In this document: positions 25,636 to 36,501 of the stretch, one piece after another
How the letters are laid out: each line of letters starts with the position of its first letter
Numbering within the stretch: position 1 is the stretch's first letter
Source of the DNA: Monilinia fructicola
Taxonomy: Eukaryota; Ascomycota; Leotiomycetes; Helotiales; Sclerotiniaceae
DNA: 64,000 bases
Assembly (NCBI GenBank): GCA_008692225.1
Contig: VICG01000005.1
Coordinates: forward strand, 2,119,001-2,183,000
Reading direction: 5' to 3'
The notes under the pieces: generated by a model
Seen by the model: only the letters and a program-made list of their open reading frames with translations
Database searches by the model: none
Told to the model about the DNA's origin: nothing
Made by a program: the position numbers and the translations under genes

Positions 25636-26250
25636 TGTTTATAAGTTTAGTTGAGAAGGATGTATAATGAATTCTGAGTCCCAGAGGGTAGTTAGGATAT
25701 TGAGAATATGGGAGGAAGTTTGTTGTATAGCTGAATGAATGGTAGGAGTTCTTATTGTAATGTGGATTATAACTGCGATTCAACTGTTTACTAGACCAGG
25801 TAGATGTTTTAAGGTTCGGTAAACAATAGAAACCTTAATGGTTCTTTATACGGGAACCGAAAGAGGGCCACAGCTCATAAAGACAGTACTAGGCCAGATC
25901 CCACCTTCTTAGTCATGCATGCACCCTGCGTGCTACTGATGGTCGACTGCACTGCCGTACTACCTGCTACCTGCCACTTACGTAATTGCTTACTACTCAC
26001 TTACAAGCAACTACTTGTGATGAAGGAGGCTAGATCAGATCAGATCAGATCAAATCAAATCAATCAAAGCTGGGGAGAGCTTAATAAGGTTGCGAGGAAC
26101 TTTGAACATTCATCAGGACAACAACATGAGACATTATTCAAGAATAACATCCTTCTATTCGAATTATAATCATTCTTTGATTTTTTGTATGATTTTATTC
26201 TTTTATTATATCCTCTAATAGATATTGGAAGAGTTTAATTTCAATTCGCC
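25636..26250. other. divergent intergenic region
   Basis: Promoter DNA shared between calmodulin (minus) and TLG2 (plus). Contains a GATCA array (about 26033-26060) and TACCTGCTACCTGCC repeats near 25965. No coding signal. Confidence 0.6.
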
Positions 26251-27501
26251 ATGTGGCGGGATCGTACAAATCTGTATGTTTGTTATTCAAGTTGATAACT
26301 ATCACTATCACTATAGCTATTACTATAACTTTCACAAGCTTATAGGAAGAGAAGGAAATGGACAGAGATAGACAAATACTGACACCTAATCTATCAGCTA
26401 TATCTCCTATCGACAATCATATGCACATCACCCCGCAAAGAAACCAAAATATTCAAACGCTTCAGGAAATGGATATTCGGATAGTATTGGAGCTGGTGCT
26501 TCAGAGGAACGCAGAGGACTTATGTCCCCTGGCGCATTCGAAGATGATGGGGATGCGATAATAGAAATGGATTTATTACCACCAAGATGGGCAGATATCA
26601 GCGATGAAGTTACAGAATACCTCACGGATATCGCAAATAAGAGTCAAAAATTAGAAAAGTTACATCAAAAGCATGTTCTTCCAGGATTCGATGATGAAGA
26701 GATCAAGAAGAAGGAAGAAAGGGAGATCGAATTGTTAACACAACAAATTACAAAGGGATTTTCACGACTGTCAAAGAGCAATTCAGAGAGTAGAACAGAT
26801 TGTTCGCGATTCGCGGCATCAAGGAGGAATAAGTAAGGGCGAAGAAACTATGGCGAGGAATATTCAGATTTCGCTTGCATCAAGAGTACAAGAAGCAAGT
26901 GCTGGATTTAGGAAAAAGCAAAGTACATATTTGAAGAGTAAGTCTTGCCTTATACTGAGATTTATATTCACGATAAAATTGTCAAGAACTTCTACTAACC
27001 AATATCAGAGTTACGAGGCTTAGGAGGAATGAATGCACCTATCGAACGAGCCTCTACCCCTCTTTACAGTAATTACATCGACCCCTCCATTATGGAATCC
27101 GACGCCGATAAATCCTTTTCCCAAGCAACTCTCCAACAAACCTCCAGAAACAACTCACATCCAACGATGCAGCCATCATGCAACGAGAACGAGAAATCAA
27201 TGATATCGCAGAAGGTATTATCGAACTCGCGGACATATTCAAAGAACTCCAAACCATGATTATAGATCAAGGAACGATGTTGGATCGTATAGATTACAAT
27301 GTGGAAAGAATGGCAGTCGATGTTAAAGCTGCAAATGTAGAGTTGAAAGTCGCGAGCGGATACCAAAGACGAGGAACGAAGAGGCGAATCATTTTGTTAC
27401 TAATCCTATTAGTCGTAGGAATGTTTATTCTGCTATTGGTCAAACCCAAAAAGCATAGAGGAGAGGTAGAGGAAAGTGTACCACCACCATCACCACCTTA
27501 A
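26251..27501 (+). CDS. TLG2: t-SNARE syntaxin Tlg2 (syntaxin-16 type), frame-broken
   Basis: Tlg2 is the Qa-SNARE of the trans-Golgi network and endosomes. Exons: 26251-26273, 26398-26937, 27009-27501. Intron 1 has donor GTATGT and a CTGAC branch site. The start MWRDRTNLYISYRQSYAHH matches the family, including its short N-peptide that binds the SM protein Vps45. An Habc-like helical region follows (WADISDEVTEYL, LHQKHVLPGFDD, QRAIQRVEQIVRD). The SNARE motif runs from IMQREREIND with the zero-layer Gln in FKELQTMI, and a C-terminal anchor (IILLLILLVVGMFILLLV) leaves a short lumenal tail. Two frame breaks: T4 at 26759-26762 is one long, and A3 at 27148-27150 is one short; corrected length is 351 residues. 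Confidence 0.88.
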
Positions 27502-28761
27502 TAATGAGACAATTTCTTTTTGAATGAATGATGTATGTTTGGATGGGAAACAATCAAATGATGAATGAAACTAATTTCGTCCCCATCACCAATGCGAACT
27601 TCATAAACAAGCCATAAGATGATTTTCAGAGATATATACACTCATATTCAATACAGCAACATCTTCATCCTCATTCACAGCCTAAAAATTACGCCTTGCC
27701 AACTTACTATCTATTAATTAAGGCATTGAGTACCTAGGTAATACCTAGTAGTAACAAAAACAAACCTAACAAAATCACATGCAAAACCAACCTTTCGCTT
27801 ATCCAAGGGGGTTCTCCACTCTTATTCCCTGGGTACGGGTATGGTATTGTGAGGTACTTGGGTATGCGGGCTGGGTAATAAGGGGAGGGGGATTGGCGGC
27901 AATGATGGGGAAAGGGAGTTGAGGTTTTCATTGGGGTATTTGCGATGGGGGGATCAGGATATGGAGATGAGGATTGGAGTATTTATGCATTTAGGCAGGA
28001 TAGATTTTGCGTGTTGGAAATCTCTAATTCTAGGATTCTGGGGGAACATTACATTCAACGTTGGGGTTTCGATTTGAGGTGAAAGGAGGGGGGGATGTGG
28101 GGTTTTTTGTTGATGCGGAGTTGTTTTGCTTTGCGGATTCGTTTGGGCGTTGGGGTTTGGGGTTTAGGGTTTGAAATTCTACGTGGGGGAAGTGTGGAAC
28201 TTGGGTGAGGATGATGATAGGGTGGGAATTACAGCAGAGTAGGTGTGGTGTGGATGCTTGGATTTGAGATGGGGGGTTAGGAAGAGTTGCTTGTATTGGG
28301 GTTGGGGTTGGGGTTGGAATTGGATGCTTTGAATGTATTGTATGGGGTGGTATCTTGAGACTTTGATAGGGGGGGGGGCGTAATTATCATGGTTTATGGA
28401 TTCATTGTCAAGGGTGCTTTTGTTTATCTCGCGATGTTCACGAGCTGATGTCTTTCAATCAATATTCAACAATATTTCTGGACTATACAATTACATACAA
28501 AAACTCTGCCGTCAACATTCAAGCAACTTAGCACATAATACAAGCATATAAATTCCAAATATAGCAATCATGCATATAACAAAACCAGGTAGGTACAATT
28601 CAACTTCCCCTCTCCCTACTTATATTCTCCATTTCCTCCTATTCGAACTCGCTGTTCGACGGCACCCATTCACCGGACCCCTCAAATTCCATCACGTCAC
28701 CACTCCCAGTCTCCGTCCAACTGAAGCCCCGCGTTATGTCTACCAAGCTGCATAACCGGAG
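27502..28761. other. convergent intergenic region, strongly G-rich on plus strand
   Basis: From about 27810 to 28400 the plus strand carries dozens of runs of three to nine Gs, including telomere-like TTTGGGG/TTTAGGG units at 28151-28172 and GTTGGG tandem units at 28296-28315. No protein-like frame. Confidence 0.7.
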
Positions 28762-29421
28762 TCATTTGACACGATAGACCTGGGGGCCCGTCGAGGAACT
28801 CCGATTGGTACACTGGTCAACTCTTTCCCTCAACATCAACCCCTTCTCCAACTCGTCCATGTCCCGTCTCAACTGCTTTCTCACGTTGTCGACACCCTCA
28901 CTGGCCTTCTCGTTCCGTTCCTTCAAAACTTTGAGCGCTCTGAGGATCTCCTGAAGTTCCGCTCTTTCCCTGCCCCAAAAGTACTTCAGGTCATCATCAT
29001 GCTTCTCCCCATGCATCTCCGATGAGCTCAAGACTTGCTCCCTCTTCCCATCCCCCTTCTTCGATCGCGCGTTCTTCTTCATAATCACCGCCTCGCACCT
29101 CTCAATCTCACCAAAAGCGGCGACGACCCACGGATGAAGATCCAGCACCGCATATAATCTTGCGGGGACCGGTCCAGTAAGACGTAGGTCTTTTTCCAAA
29201 GCCCCTCTCAACTCCTTGATCAACTCCGTGTAAAGCGCCTGTGCGCGCAGAAACTCCTTGGTGGCGAACGCTCCCTCTGGAAGATTGCCAGAGGGGCGAT
29301 GAAGGTGATCGCGTAGCATCTGGCATGTTCCTTCGATTGCGTTGCTGGCATTGAAGGCAAATGACGGTTGCGAGCTGGATTGCAGGTCATCCACCCACTT
29401 TTGAACGGATGTTGTGTCCAT
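28762..29421 (-). CDS. hypothetical coiled-coil protein, 219 residues
   Basis: Not recognised. A single intact exon with an ATG at 29421 encodes a hydrophilic, mostly helical protein. The N-terminal half has VQKWVDDLQ, FLRAQALYTELIKELRGALEKDL and a short hydrophobic patch (RLYAVLDLHPWVVAAFGEIE). A Lys-rich linker follows, then a Glu/Leu/Arg-rich coiled-coil segment (about residues 145-200). No signal peptide or membrane span. The size and heptad-like pattern would suit a kinetochore or cytoskeletal coiled-coil subunit, but that is only an impression. The codon pattern and clean frame support a real gene. Confidence 0.65.
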   Translation of the reverse strand: MDTTSVQKWVDDLQSSSQPSFAFNASNAIEGTCQMLRDHLHRPSGNLPEGAFATKEFLRAQALYTELIKELRGALEKDLRLTGPVPARLYAVLDLHPWVVAAFGEIERCEAVIMKKNARSKKGDGKREQVLSSSEMHGEKHDDDLKYFWGRERAELQEILRALKVLKERNEKASEGVDNVRKQLRRDMDELEKGLMLRERVDQCTNRSSSTGPQVYRVK

Positions 29422-31259
29422 TTTCGCAATGGATCACGGACGGACGACGTTTTTTCTGTGAGATGTATAGATTTTGTTTATCACTTAGACGCCGAGACAG
29501 TGCGAGCGGTTCGGGAGAGAAGTTCTGTATTGAGATGTCGAATGAAAGGTCTCTGTGAAAAAAAAACTGAAAAAGAAAAGAGCAGGAAGCCAGACTTATG
29601 TAGAAATTCTTTCACCCATCGCTGCCAACCTTCTCCATATCACGACATATGTACTTAAAGTTTCGATAGTTATAACGATCTAAACACACAAGCACCGAAA
29701 CTTTGGGTAGTCATGAAGCCAGTCTGCAAGATAGCGGGACGGACTGTCAGCTAAGTATTATCGAGGGCCGCTACGCGATTAATGCAACTCATTCTACAAA
29801 CTTCCCCTTCGACAAACTTATCGGATGCAGAATATAGATTTTTTTGGAATTTCCTAAAAAAATCAATGATCTCTCTGCTGTAAAAATAGAGATATAGCAC
29901 TTAATATTGAGGATATAAGGAGCTGAGCCCTGGACTGTGTTTTTGCCTTGTTTACTTTTTGCTGCTGCTTCATATGTCAAAGTCATATCGCCAGCACTAT
30001 TATAATTATCTCTTCAACATAGTAGCACATTAGCATCATGACTATTTATCGATTCAGTTCTGTCCTGGTTACCCTGATGTCAACGTGTCAGTAGCTTCGA
30101 GCTAAGCTCACAATCGTCAAACTGGCCTCTTCTCATTCGACACCCTAAGAAGTACCTGAGTCATACAATTTTTGAGTTCCCAGGATTTTGGGGAATATGA
30201 ACATGATTCTTTCCTACTGCTTAAGCTGAAATGATCAACCTTTCTATGCGGTAGGAATTTGAGAGTGCCGTGCTTGCTTTATCGAAGATTAGAATCCATA
30301 TCGGGGCTCAGTTGATCTCCTTTTCCGTTGCCAGTCACTATAAAGGCAAGAATAAGTATAGGAAGGAGTGCAAGCCGTACAAAGCAAAACGCAGACTAAT
30401 TATTGAAGACATGGGTGAAAAATGTCATTCGGAATAACGTTATTTGTCAATTATCTAGTGCTAGAGACTAGTAGACTAAAGCCCTCCTAACACTTCCGTC
30501 GATTTCATGATTCAGTCGAAGCATCAGCGCTGGCATGAATCGTAACAAATTCCACTCTCAATCCTTTCGGGAACAGAGTTGTCTGAGTAGGAAATTAATT
30601 TTCAGGTGTACACGATTCGCGACAGAAGTTCGAATGATGTATCCTTATGCCATCACCGAAATGGGACCTAAAGCTTATGCTTGAGGCTTTCTCAAACCAT
30701 TTCGTCGAAAGCTTATAAAGCTGCAGAGCAGGGTAGTATCCTCAATCCGAACCTGACTACAAAACCATTTCCAGGTTACTGGCAGAGACAGTTTAAGCAA
30801 AGAATAGACCCTCAAGGGATGGGTAGGAAGGACACTCTCGGATGGCATTGGAAAGCTATATAGTTCGAGGTATGTGAAAACCTAGAGATGAGGCAATTGA
30901 TATCCATAGATAAATGCCATCGCGGATATTTGAGTTGGACTTTTTCAATACATCGATATTGCCAAGAAGAGATGCTATTAGCGTTGTGGAATTGTGGTTA
31001 TTATCGATTCAATAGTTTTCACTGAAGCTCCGATCAACTCAGCTACGTCTAATATCTGCGCGGACTTTTCCCAGTGTACTTATAGCACAACGAGGCAGTT
31101 TATATTCTTCGCATATGTGAAGAGCCAAACAGCATGCAGTTTACTTGAAAGATCCCAGCTTTGACTATTTCTAGGATAATTGTTGCCCTGAGGCTGTCAT
31201 GACCTGGCCATCAAATTTTCGAGCTTATTGTTTGCTGTCGCCTTTTCTCCTGTAGGTTA
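29422..31259. other. gene-poor AT-rich DNA
   Basis: Mostly without protein-like frames. A 60-codon frame at 30681-30863 (contains GSILNPNLTTKPFPGYWQRQF) has protein-like composition and may be a fragment of the relic coding DNA seen just downstream. The promoter of the upstream coiled-coil gene lies at the left end. Confidence 0.5.
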
Positions 31260-31900
31260 CCACTCTCCGATGAACTTGAGGCTTTCAAGTCATATGATCA
31301 TGTAACACAAGACCAATCGCAGTCACGAATGGTCCTGGAGGAAGTTCGAAAAAGCCCTGGATAATATTTTTGTTGCTAATTGGCGAATATCGAACAAACC
31401 AAAGAGCATGATTAAACCTTTTATACCCTCAACTCATCACTGACCACTACGGTTCGCTTCCAGTTCTTACGAAAGACAAGGCTTTGAAGAGCAAATTCAT
31501 GTATGATGAATTACATATTCGATCGACCTACTAAGTCCAATTAATTTTGAAACAAATCCAGAAGCCTGAAGGAATGCAAAACTTTGCAGAATGGTCCGTG
31601 ATAAGAGAGTTTTGCGATCCTAATAAGCTTTTCATTGAGCAGTGGTACCACATTTTAGAGAGTTGCGAGGGAGTCTGGTTACATGAATCTTCTTAATCCA
31701 AAAGCCGCAGTACGCCTGCTCATAACGCGAAATCAAAATCCTACCCTTTATCGCATGCAATATCAATTGAGAGTACACTCACTGAAAATAGTATCTTACC
31801 CAATAAGCCATCCACCTTATGGACTCTGCCTGGGCGGATGGATATCTGCTGAACGTTCCATTATATTCAACGTTCAAGCGCGGTGAAGAGTTCAATCCAA
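31260..31900 (+). pseudogene. relic coding DNA of an unrecognised protein
   Basis: Several adjacent stretches read like protein but switch frame or hit stops. DELEAFKSYDHVTQDQSQ (from about 31269) leads into RMVLEEVRKSPG and then TAA. NIFVANWRISNKPKSMIKPF follows near 31360, SLPVLTKDKALKSKFMYDEL near 31450-31510, and NFAEWSVIREFCDPNKLFIE near 31580-31640, which ends in TAA near 31695. A piece with NVPLYSTFKRGEEFNPNLK lies at about 31850. I do not recognise the family. The succession of hydrophilic, non-repetitive protein-like fragments on one strand in one direction is the evidence; spliced introns could explain some breaks, though no good splice pairs were found for all. Confidence 0.4.
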
Positions 31901-32223
31901 ACCTCAAGACCATCGAGACCAGCGGGCATTTCTGCATGGTTCCAGCAAACACGAGTAAACACGCCCATATATCTAATCGCTCTTATCATTCTTATCATAA
32001 AAGTCACATTTTTCCCATTCACCATAATTCAATATCAGACGTGGAATCTATATAAGTGGTTTTCTTAAAACCAAGAACTCATTCCGAAAAAACGGCCTTT
32101 GAATGCATTGTTGATTCATAATATACAGGGAAAAGTGGTGATTCATATGCTGTGATGGGATTTCTGGTTGCATTAATGTGCAATCCTTAAGAAGGCAGAA
32201 AAATCAAATGAAGTAAACCTGAT

Positions 32224-32655
32224 ATGCCGTATAAGGAAGTGGCGATCGAAGGTTTTAAAGACGAGCTACGCATTGTGATAAACTACAATGATTCGGCAGT
32301 TCGTGTTAACCACGAAAATTGTGCGCTCAATGTCGAACATACTAGGAACAACTGGATCAAAAATACTGGCCATTATCTCGACGGACAATTTGCGGAGAAG
32401 GAATTGAGAACAACATATGATGATCCGTTCTTTGATGCACTCAGCTTCGACATGCGCGTTGCACACGCTGGGTTGAATCCGACAGCTGAAATAGAGCAAC
32501 AACATGAAATCCAGATCACGAGCCTGAAATATATAGACCTAGATAGAAGTATAAGTTCGGTAGCATATGGATATAAGGAAAGAAGAAAACTGGAACCTGC
32601 AGAACTGAAAAGCTTCTCAAAGATAACACCCTGGTTTGAAATGCATCTGTTATAA
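32224..32655 (+). CDS. hypothetical 143-residue protein, possibly a gene fragment
   Basis: Not recognised. The open frame begins with an ATG and has protein-like composition (MPYKEVAIEGFKDELRIVIN start, NCALNVEHTRNNWIKNTGHY near residue 38, DDPFFDALSFDMRVAHAGL near 68). It has no membrane span or signal peptide. It follows the relic coding DNA on the same strand, so it may be the last surviving exon of the same former gene rather than a functional short gene. Confidence 0.35.
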   Translation: MPYKEVAIEGFKDELRIVINYNDSAVRVNHENCALNVEHTRNNWIKNTGHYLDGQFAEKELRTTYDDPFFDALSFDMRVAHAGLNPTAEIEQQHEIQITSLKYIDLDRSISSVAYGYKERRKLEPAELKSFSKITPWFEMHLL

Positions 32656-34635
32656 TTGCCATACTGAGGAGTAGTACTAATACCATACATAGAATTGAGC
32701 CCGGGAGCAAAAAGAACTGCAACCAGAGAAACAGATGACGGCATTTACGGTCATGAGTCTAAAATACGCTCGAACATGAGAGCCTTTAAATTCGCTTCGA
32801 CACCTGAGTCAACAGTAAAGAAGATGATTTCGAGATTTATAGCACCCTGACAGCTCTTGTCATGTATCATGACCCTTCTGAGATAGTTGAAGTCAAAGAG
32901 AACAAAAAAAGGGGATACCTAGGTATTGAGGATAATCCCATATTTTTCACCAAGCTGTATGAAGGATGCAGATAAAGTTCTGTATCCAATGACCTACAAA
33001 TGATCCTTGTCATATTCATTGCATCATAACACTGTGGTACTTGGGGGCCGAAATATTGATGCAGTGGTTATTTATATCACACAGAGTGTGCCACAACTAT
33101 GCATATACTAATAAAACAGATGCATAAAGAGCCAATTTTTCCAAAAGTATCACCGCCAAAGGTTGTACTGAAATTGTCCTGTGAATCGAACCTTTCGTTT
33201 TTGTGGAAAGCTTTCAAGCTTCTCACTTGAAAAATCTGCGACATAAAGTATGCAAAACATACTTGCATCGCATGAGATTTTGATCACGTTATGCGGTCAA
33301 CTCTACACACCAAAATTTGTATGATAGAGAGAGGCCCGCTAGTAAGTCTTAAATGACCCCTGCAGACACGGGATCTGATGCAATACAGAAATTTTGGTCG
33401 AAGGAGGTAGAAATTTGGGCATCGTAAATGGGGTACCAAAGCTCAATATGTTGTTCAATTTGAGTATCCCACTTAGTTTGTTTTGTTACTTCCATCACTC
33501 ATAATCTGAAAACTACCTTTGATACCCTTTAAACATGATCAATCCATCACAGCAAGAAAGGATCCAACCAGCCTTTCGTAAATCGGAACGCCGTTGAAAT
33601 GGAATATCTGACAATCCTCTATTCGAAGCGATCCATTAAACTTGCCTGATACTTATAAGCATTGATATAAAGAATCCAAAGAAATTGAATCCGTTTGAAT
33701 AAGGTTATCACCCCCGAGACGCTAAAATGTTTCTTTGCTATTGAGAGCAACACCCTGACTGGCCTATTATGAAAAGTGCCATATTTCCGTTGGGACCTAT
33801 GTATCTCGAGCTCCTCAGACGTCAACCTTCTCGTATAAGGTAGTTTTGTTCTGACGATGGGTAAAATTTACAATCAAAATACGACAGATATAAGGGAGAG
33901 CCACTAGGACCTCTTCTTTCTGAACATAGTAGGTAGCCATCCAACACTCTTGATTCTGAAACTCAGACTTGGTTAGGAGCCACCATAGTTCCACTAGGGA
34001 GACAGCATAGAATCTCACTCGATGGAAGTGTATCCTCGAGAAGAGCACAAATTATTATATCCTGAATCTTGGATGTAAGCTCCAATTAAACGCTGAGACA
34101 AGATAGTTCATCTGACCCTATCAAGCCCTTCATGATGAGAGAGAAGCTGACGAATAGACAAGGGCATGATCCCTCACTGTTCACCGAGGTAGGAAGCGTT
34201 TGTTCTTTTGGTGCGGATCAAGGGGAGGAAGGCAATATACAGACTGCATTTTAATCTGACCAGAAAGTGGTGAAATTCAGTTCTGGTAATAAATGGAGAC
34301 CATATATAATGTTCTGGATATAATATTCATGGTAAATTGGTACAGAGAAGACCTTAGACTGAGACTTGAAACTCGAGACTTGAGATCTTATGATATTTAA
34401 GCAGAATCTACGAGTATTAGCAAACCAGCTCGAGACCTTATGTTATGCCTTCTTAATCAACACTGGATGAGAATAGTTGGTTGCACTGTACGACATGAAC
34501 AGGGGACTGGAGTGGTAGTCTGACAAGCCAATTTCGAGGCTGTTTCAATTATTGCCCAACGATCTGAAAACAAATAGAATTATCACTCCATGGTATTTGC
34601 TGCCTCATATCTCACTTCCATTTACCAAATTGACA
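32656..34635. other. gene-poor AT-rich DNA
   Basis: No convincing gene, RNA or mobile element. Frames are short with random composition on both strands. Two short CTTGAGACTTGAAACTCGAGACTTGAGA-like near-repeats occur around 34360-34385. Confidence 0.5.
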
Positions 34636-34866
34636 ATGTGCAGGAGAATGTCATTGATAGTAGTGATTGTATACATGTTGTCGTTGTCATTGTTGTCTAT
34701 ACTTCATCTTGAGTCACTTCGGGAGTCGGATAGATGGGAAAGCCATGCTCGGGATTTGCCGAGACATTCACATGACCAATCACTACCCGGCTTCACATAT
34801 GACAATATTCAAGCGATTCAATACTTTGAGCACATGGCAAACATTCATCGGAGGTTTCACAAATAA
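34636..34866 (+). CDS. possible small secreted protein (76 residues), speculative
   Basis: A 76-residue frame starts MCRRMS and continues with about 18 hydrophobic residues (SLIVVIVYMLSLSLLSIL), which would serve as a signal peptide. A short hydrophilic mature part rich in His, Ser and Arg follows. It lacks the multiple cysteines of typical effector proteins and no intron or codon support is visible. It could equally be a chance frame in the leader region of the nucleoside transporter gene. Confidence 0.2.
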   Translation: MCRRMSLIVVIVYMLSLSLLSILHLESLRESDRWESHARDLPRHSHDQSLPGFTYDNIQAIQYFEHMANIHRRFHK

Positions 34867-35030
34867 TTCCTACGAGTGAATTACACGTGTAGATATCGCC
34901 GATAACATATTAAGAAATAGATTGAAACGAGATGACTGAGGTTTAGCGTTCTTCTTACTTTCAATAATTCTCATTCCAAACAACCTCCTTGCTTGGACCA
35001 TTAGCCTTTGATCAACCAACCAACATTCAA

Positions 35031-36501
35031 ATGAGGGACTCTATCGATAATCGAACGGCTATTGACCGATTACGAGCTATATTCAACAAATCTGATCCTG
35101 GGCCAGAATATGAACCTATCTCGAGCAGTTCCAGTATTCACGAAGATGGTATCCGCAGACCTGTTCTAGTCCTACCAGACCAAGTAGAAGGAGAGCCATT
35201 CTCATGGTTTGAGTATGGAATCTTTATGTTGATCGGAGTGGCGATGCTCTGGGCATGGTATGTACCACACCGAGGTCTCGGGAGGGCGCAGAAGCTGATA
35301 TCTTGACAGGAACATGTTCTTAGCAGCCGCGCCATACTTCCAAAGTCGATTTCAAGACAATGAGAGTATCCTCCAACACTTCCAATCTGCGATCACTTCG
35401 GTAGGAACGGTCACGAATCTAGGCTCTATGCTACTTCTCAGTCGTCTTCAATCAAATGCGTCGTATCCGAAACGAATCATAGCATCCCTCATCCTCAATA
35501 CTGTTGTCTTTACACTTCTTGCGATATCCACTTCATACTTTCGGAATGTGTCGTCGAGTGGTTATCTTGCTTTCACATTGATAATGGTCTTCTCGACCTC
35601 TTGTGCAACTGGACTTCTACAGAATGGCGCATTTGCGTTTGCCTCAAGCTTTGGCAGACCGGAATACATACAAGCTATTATGACCGGACAGGCGATCGCA
35701 GGAGTCCTACCATCAGCGGCACAAATTGCGACTGTTTTGGCTGTTCCCCCACCAGATCGCTGGGCAGATATAGATGCGGAGGTTGCTGATTTAAAGGAAA
35801 ATACAACCTCAGCTTTTGTTTACTTCTTGACGGCTACAGCCATCAGTGTTCTAACACTAGTCTTTGTCTTTCCCTTACTTCGGAAGCATAATCGAATCCT
35901 CGAGAGTCGCGCCGCGTCCTCAGCTGGTAGTGAGGATGGGGTTGAAGAGAATGGTAAACATGAAATTGTTGGTATGGTCAGGCTCTTCAAGAAACTTCAT
36001 TGGCTGGCAGGAGGAGTATTCATGTGCTTTGTCGTTACGATGTTCTTCCCAGTATTCACATCAAAAGTGGTTTCAGTAGTACCTGCTGATAACGCACCCC
36101 GAATTCTCCAACCCGAGGCCTTCATTCCCCTAGGATTTCTTGTTTGGAACATCGGCGATCTTTGTGGTCGTTTGCTTCCACTTCTACCTTTCAATACCAA
36201 AGCACGACCCATTCCGCTTTTCGTATTCTCTATTCTTCGAATTGCTTTTGTTCCTTTGTACCTTCTTTGTAACATTGAAGGCAAAGGAGCAAAGGTCAAT
36301 AGCGATGTATTCTACCTTCTCGTCGTTCAGGGTGGATTTGGACTTAGTAATGGCTGGCTTGGCAGTTCTTGCATGATGGCAGCCACTGAATATGTCGACG
36401 AAGAAGAAAGAGAAGCAAGTGGATCTTTCATGATGACCAATTTAGTAGGAGGCTTGATGATTGGATCACTCCTTAGTTTTGCTGCTGCTAGTATTTCATA
36501 A
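35031..36501 (+). CDS. FUN26: equilibrative nucleoside transporter (ENT family)
   Basis: ENT proteins move nucleosides down their gradient; the yeast homologue Fun26 acts at the vacuole. Exons 35031-35257 and 35310-36501 (52-nt intron, donor GTATGT, acceptor TTGACAG) encode 472 residues in one uninterrupted frame. The ~65-residue cytosolic N-terminus (acidic, Ser-rich) leads into the first membrane span, where WFEYGIFMLIGVAMLWAWNMF is the family hallmark and spans the intron. Further landmarks: GLLQNGAFAFASSFG (span 4 region), a large loop near residues 260-290, FLVWNIGDLCGRLL (span 8) and GGFGLSNGWLGSSCMM (span 10). Roughly eleven hydrophobic segments are visible. The symbol is by homology; several fungi have only this one ENT. 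Confidence 0.9.

Noticed and set aside
29422..34635. Possible transposable element in the gene-poor tract
   Set aside because: No terminal repeats, integrase, reverse transcriptase or transposase motifs were found on either strand.
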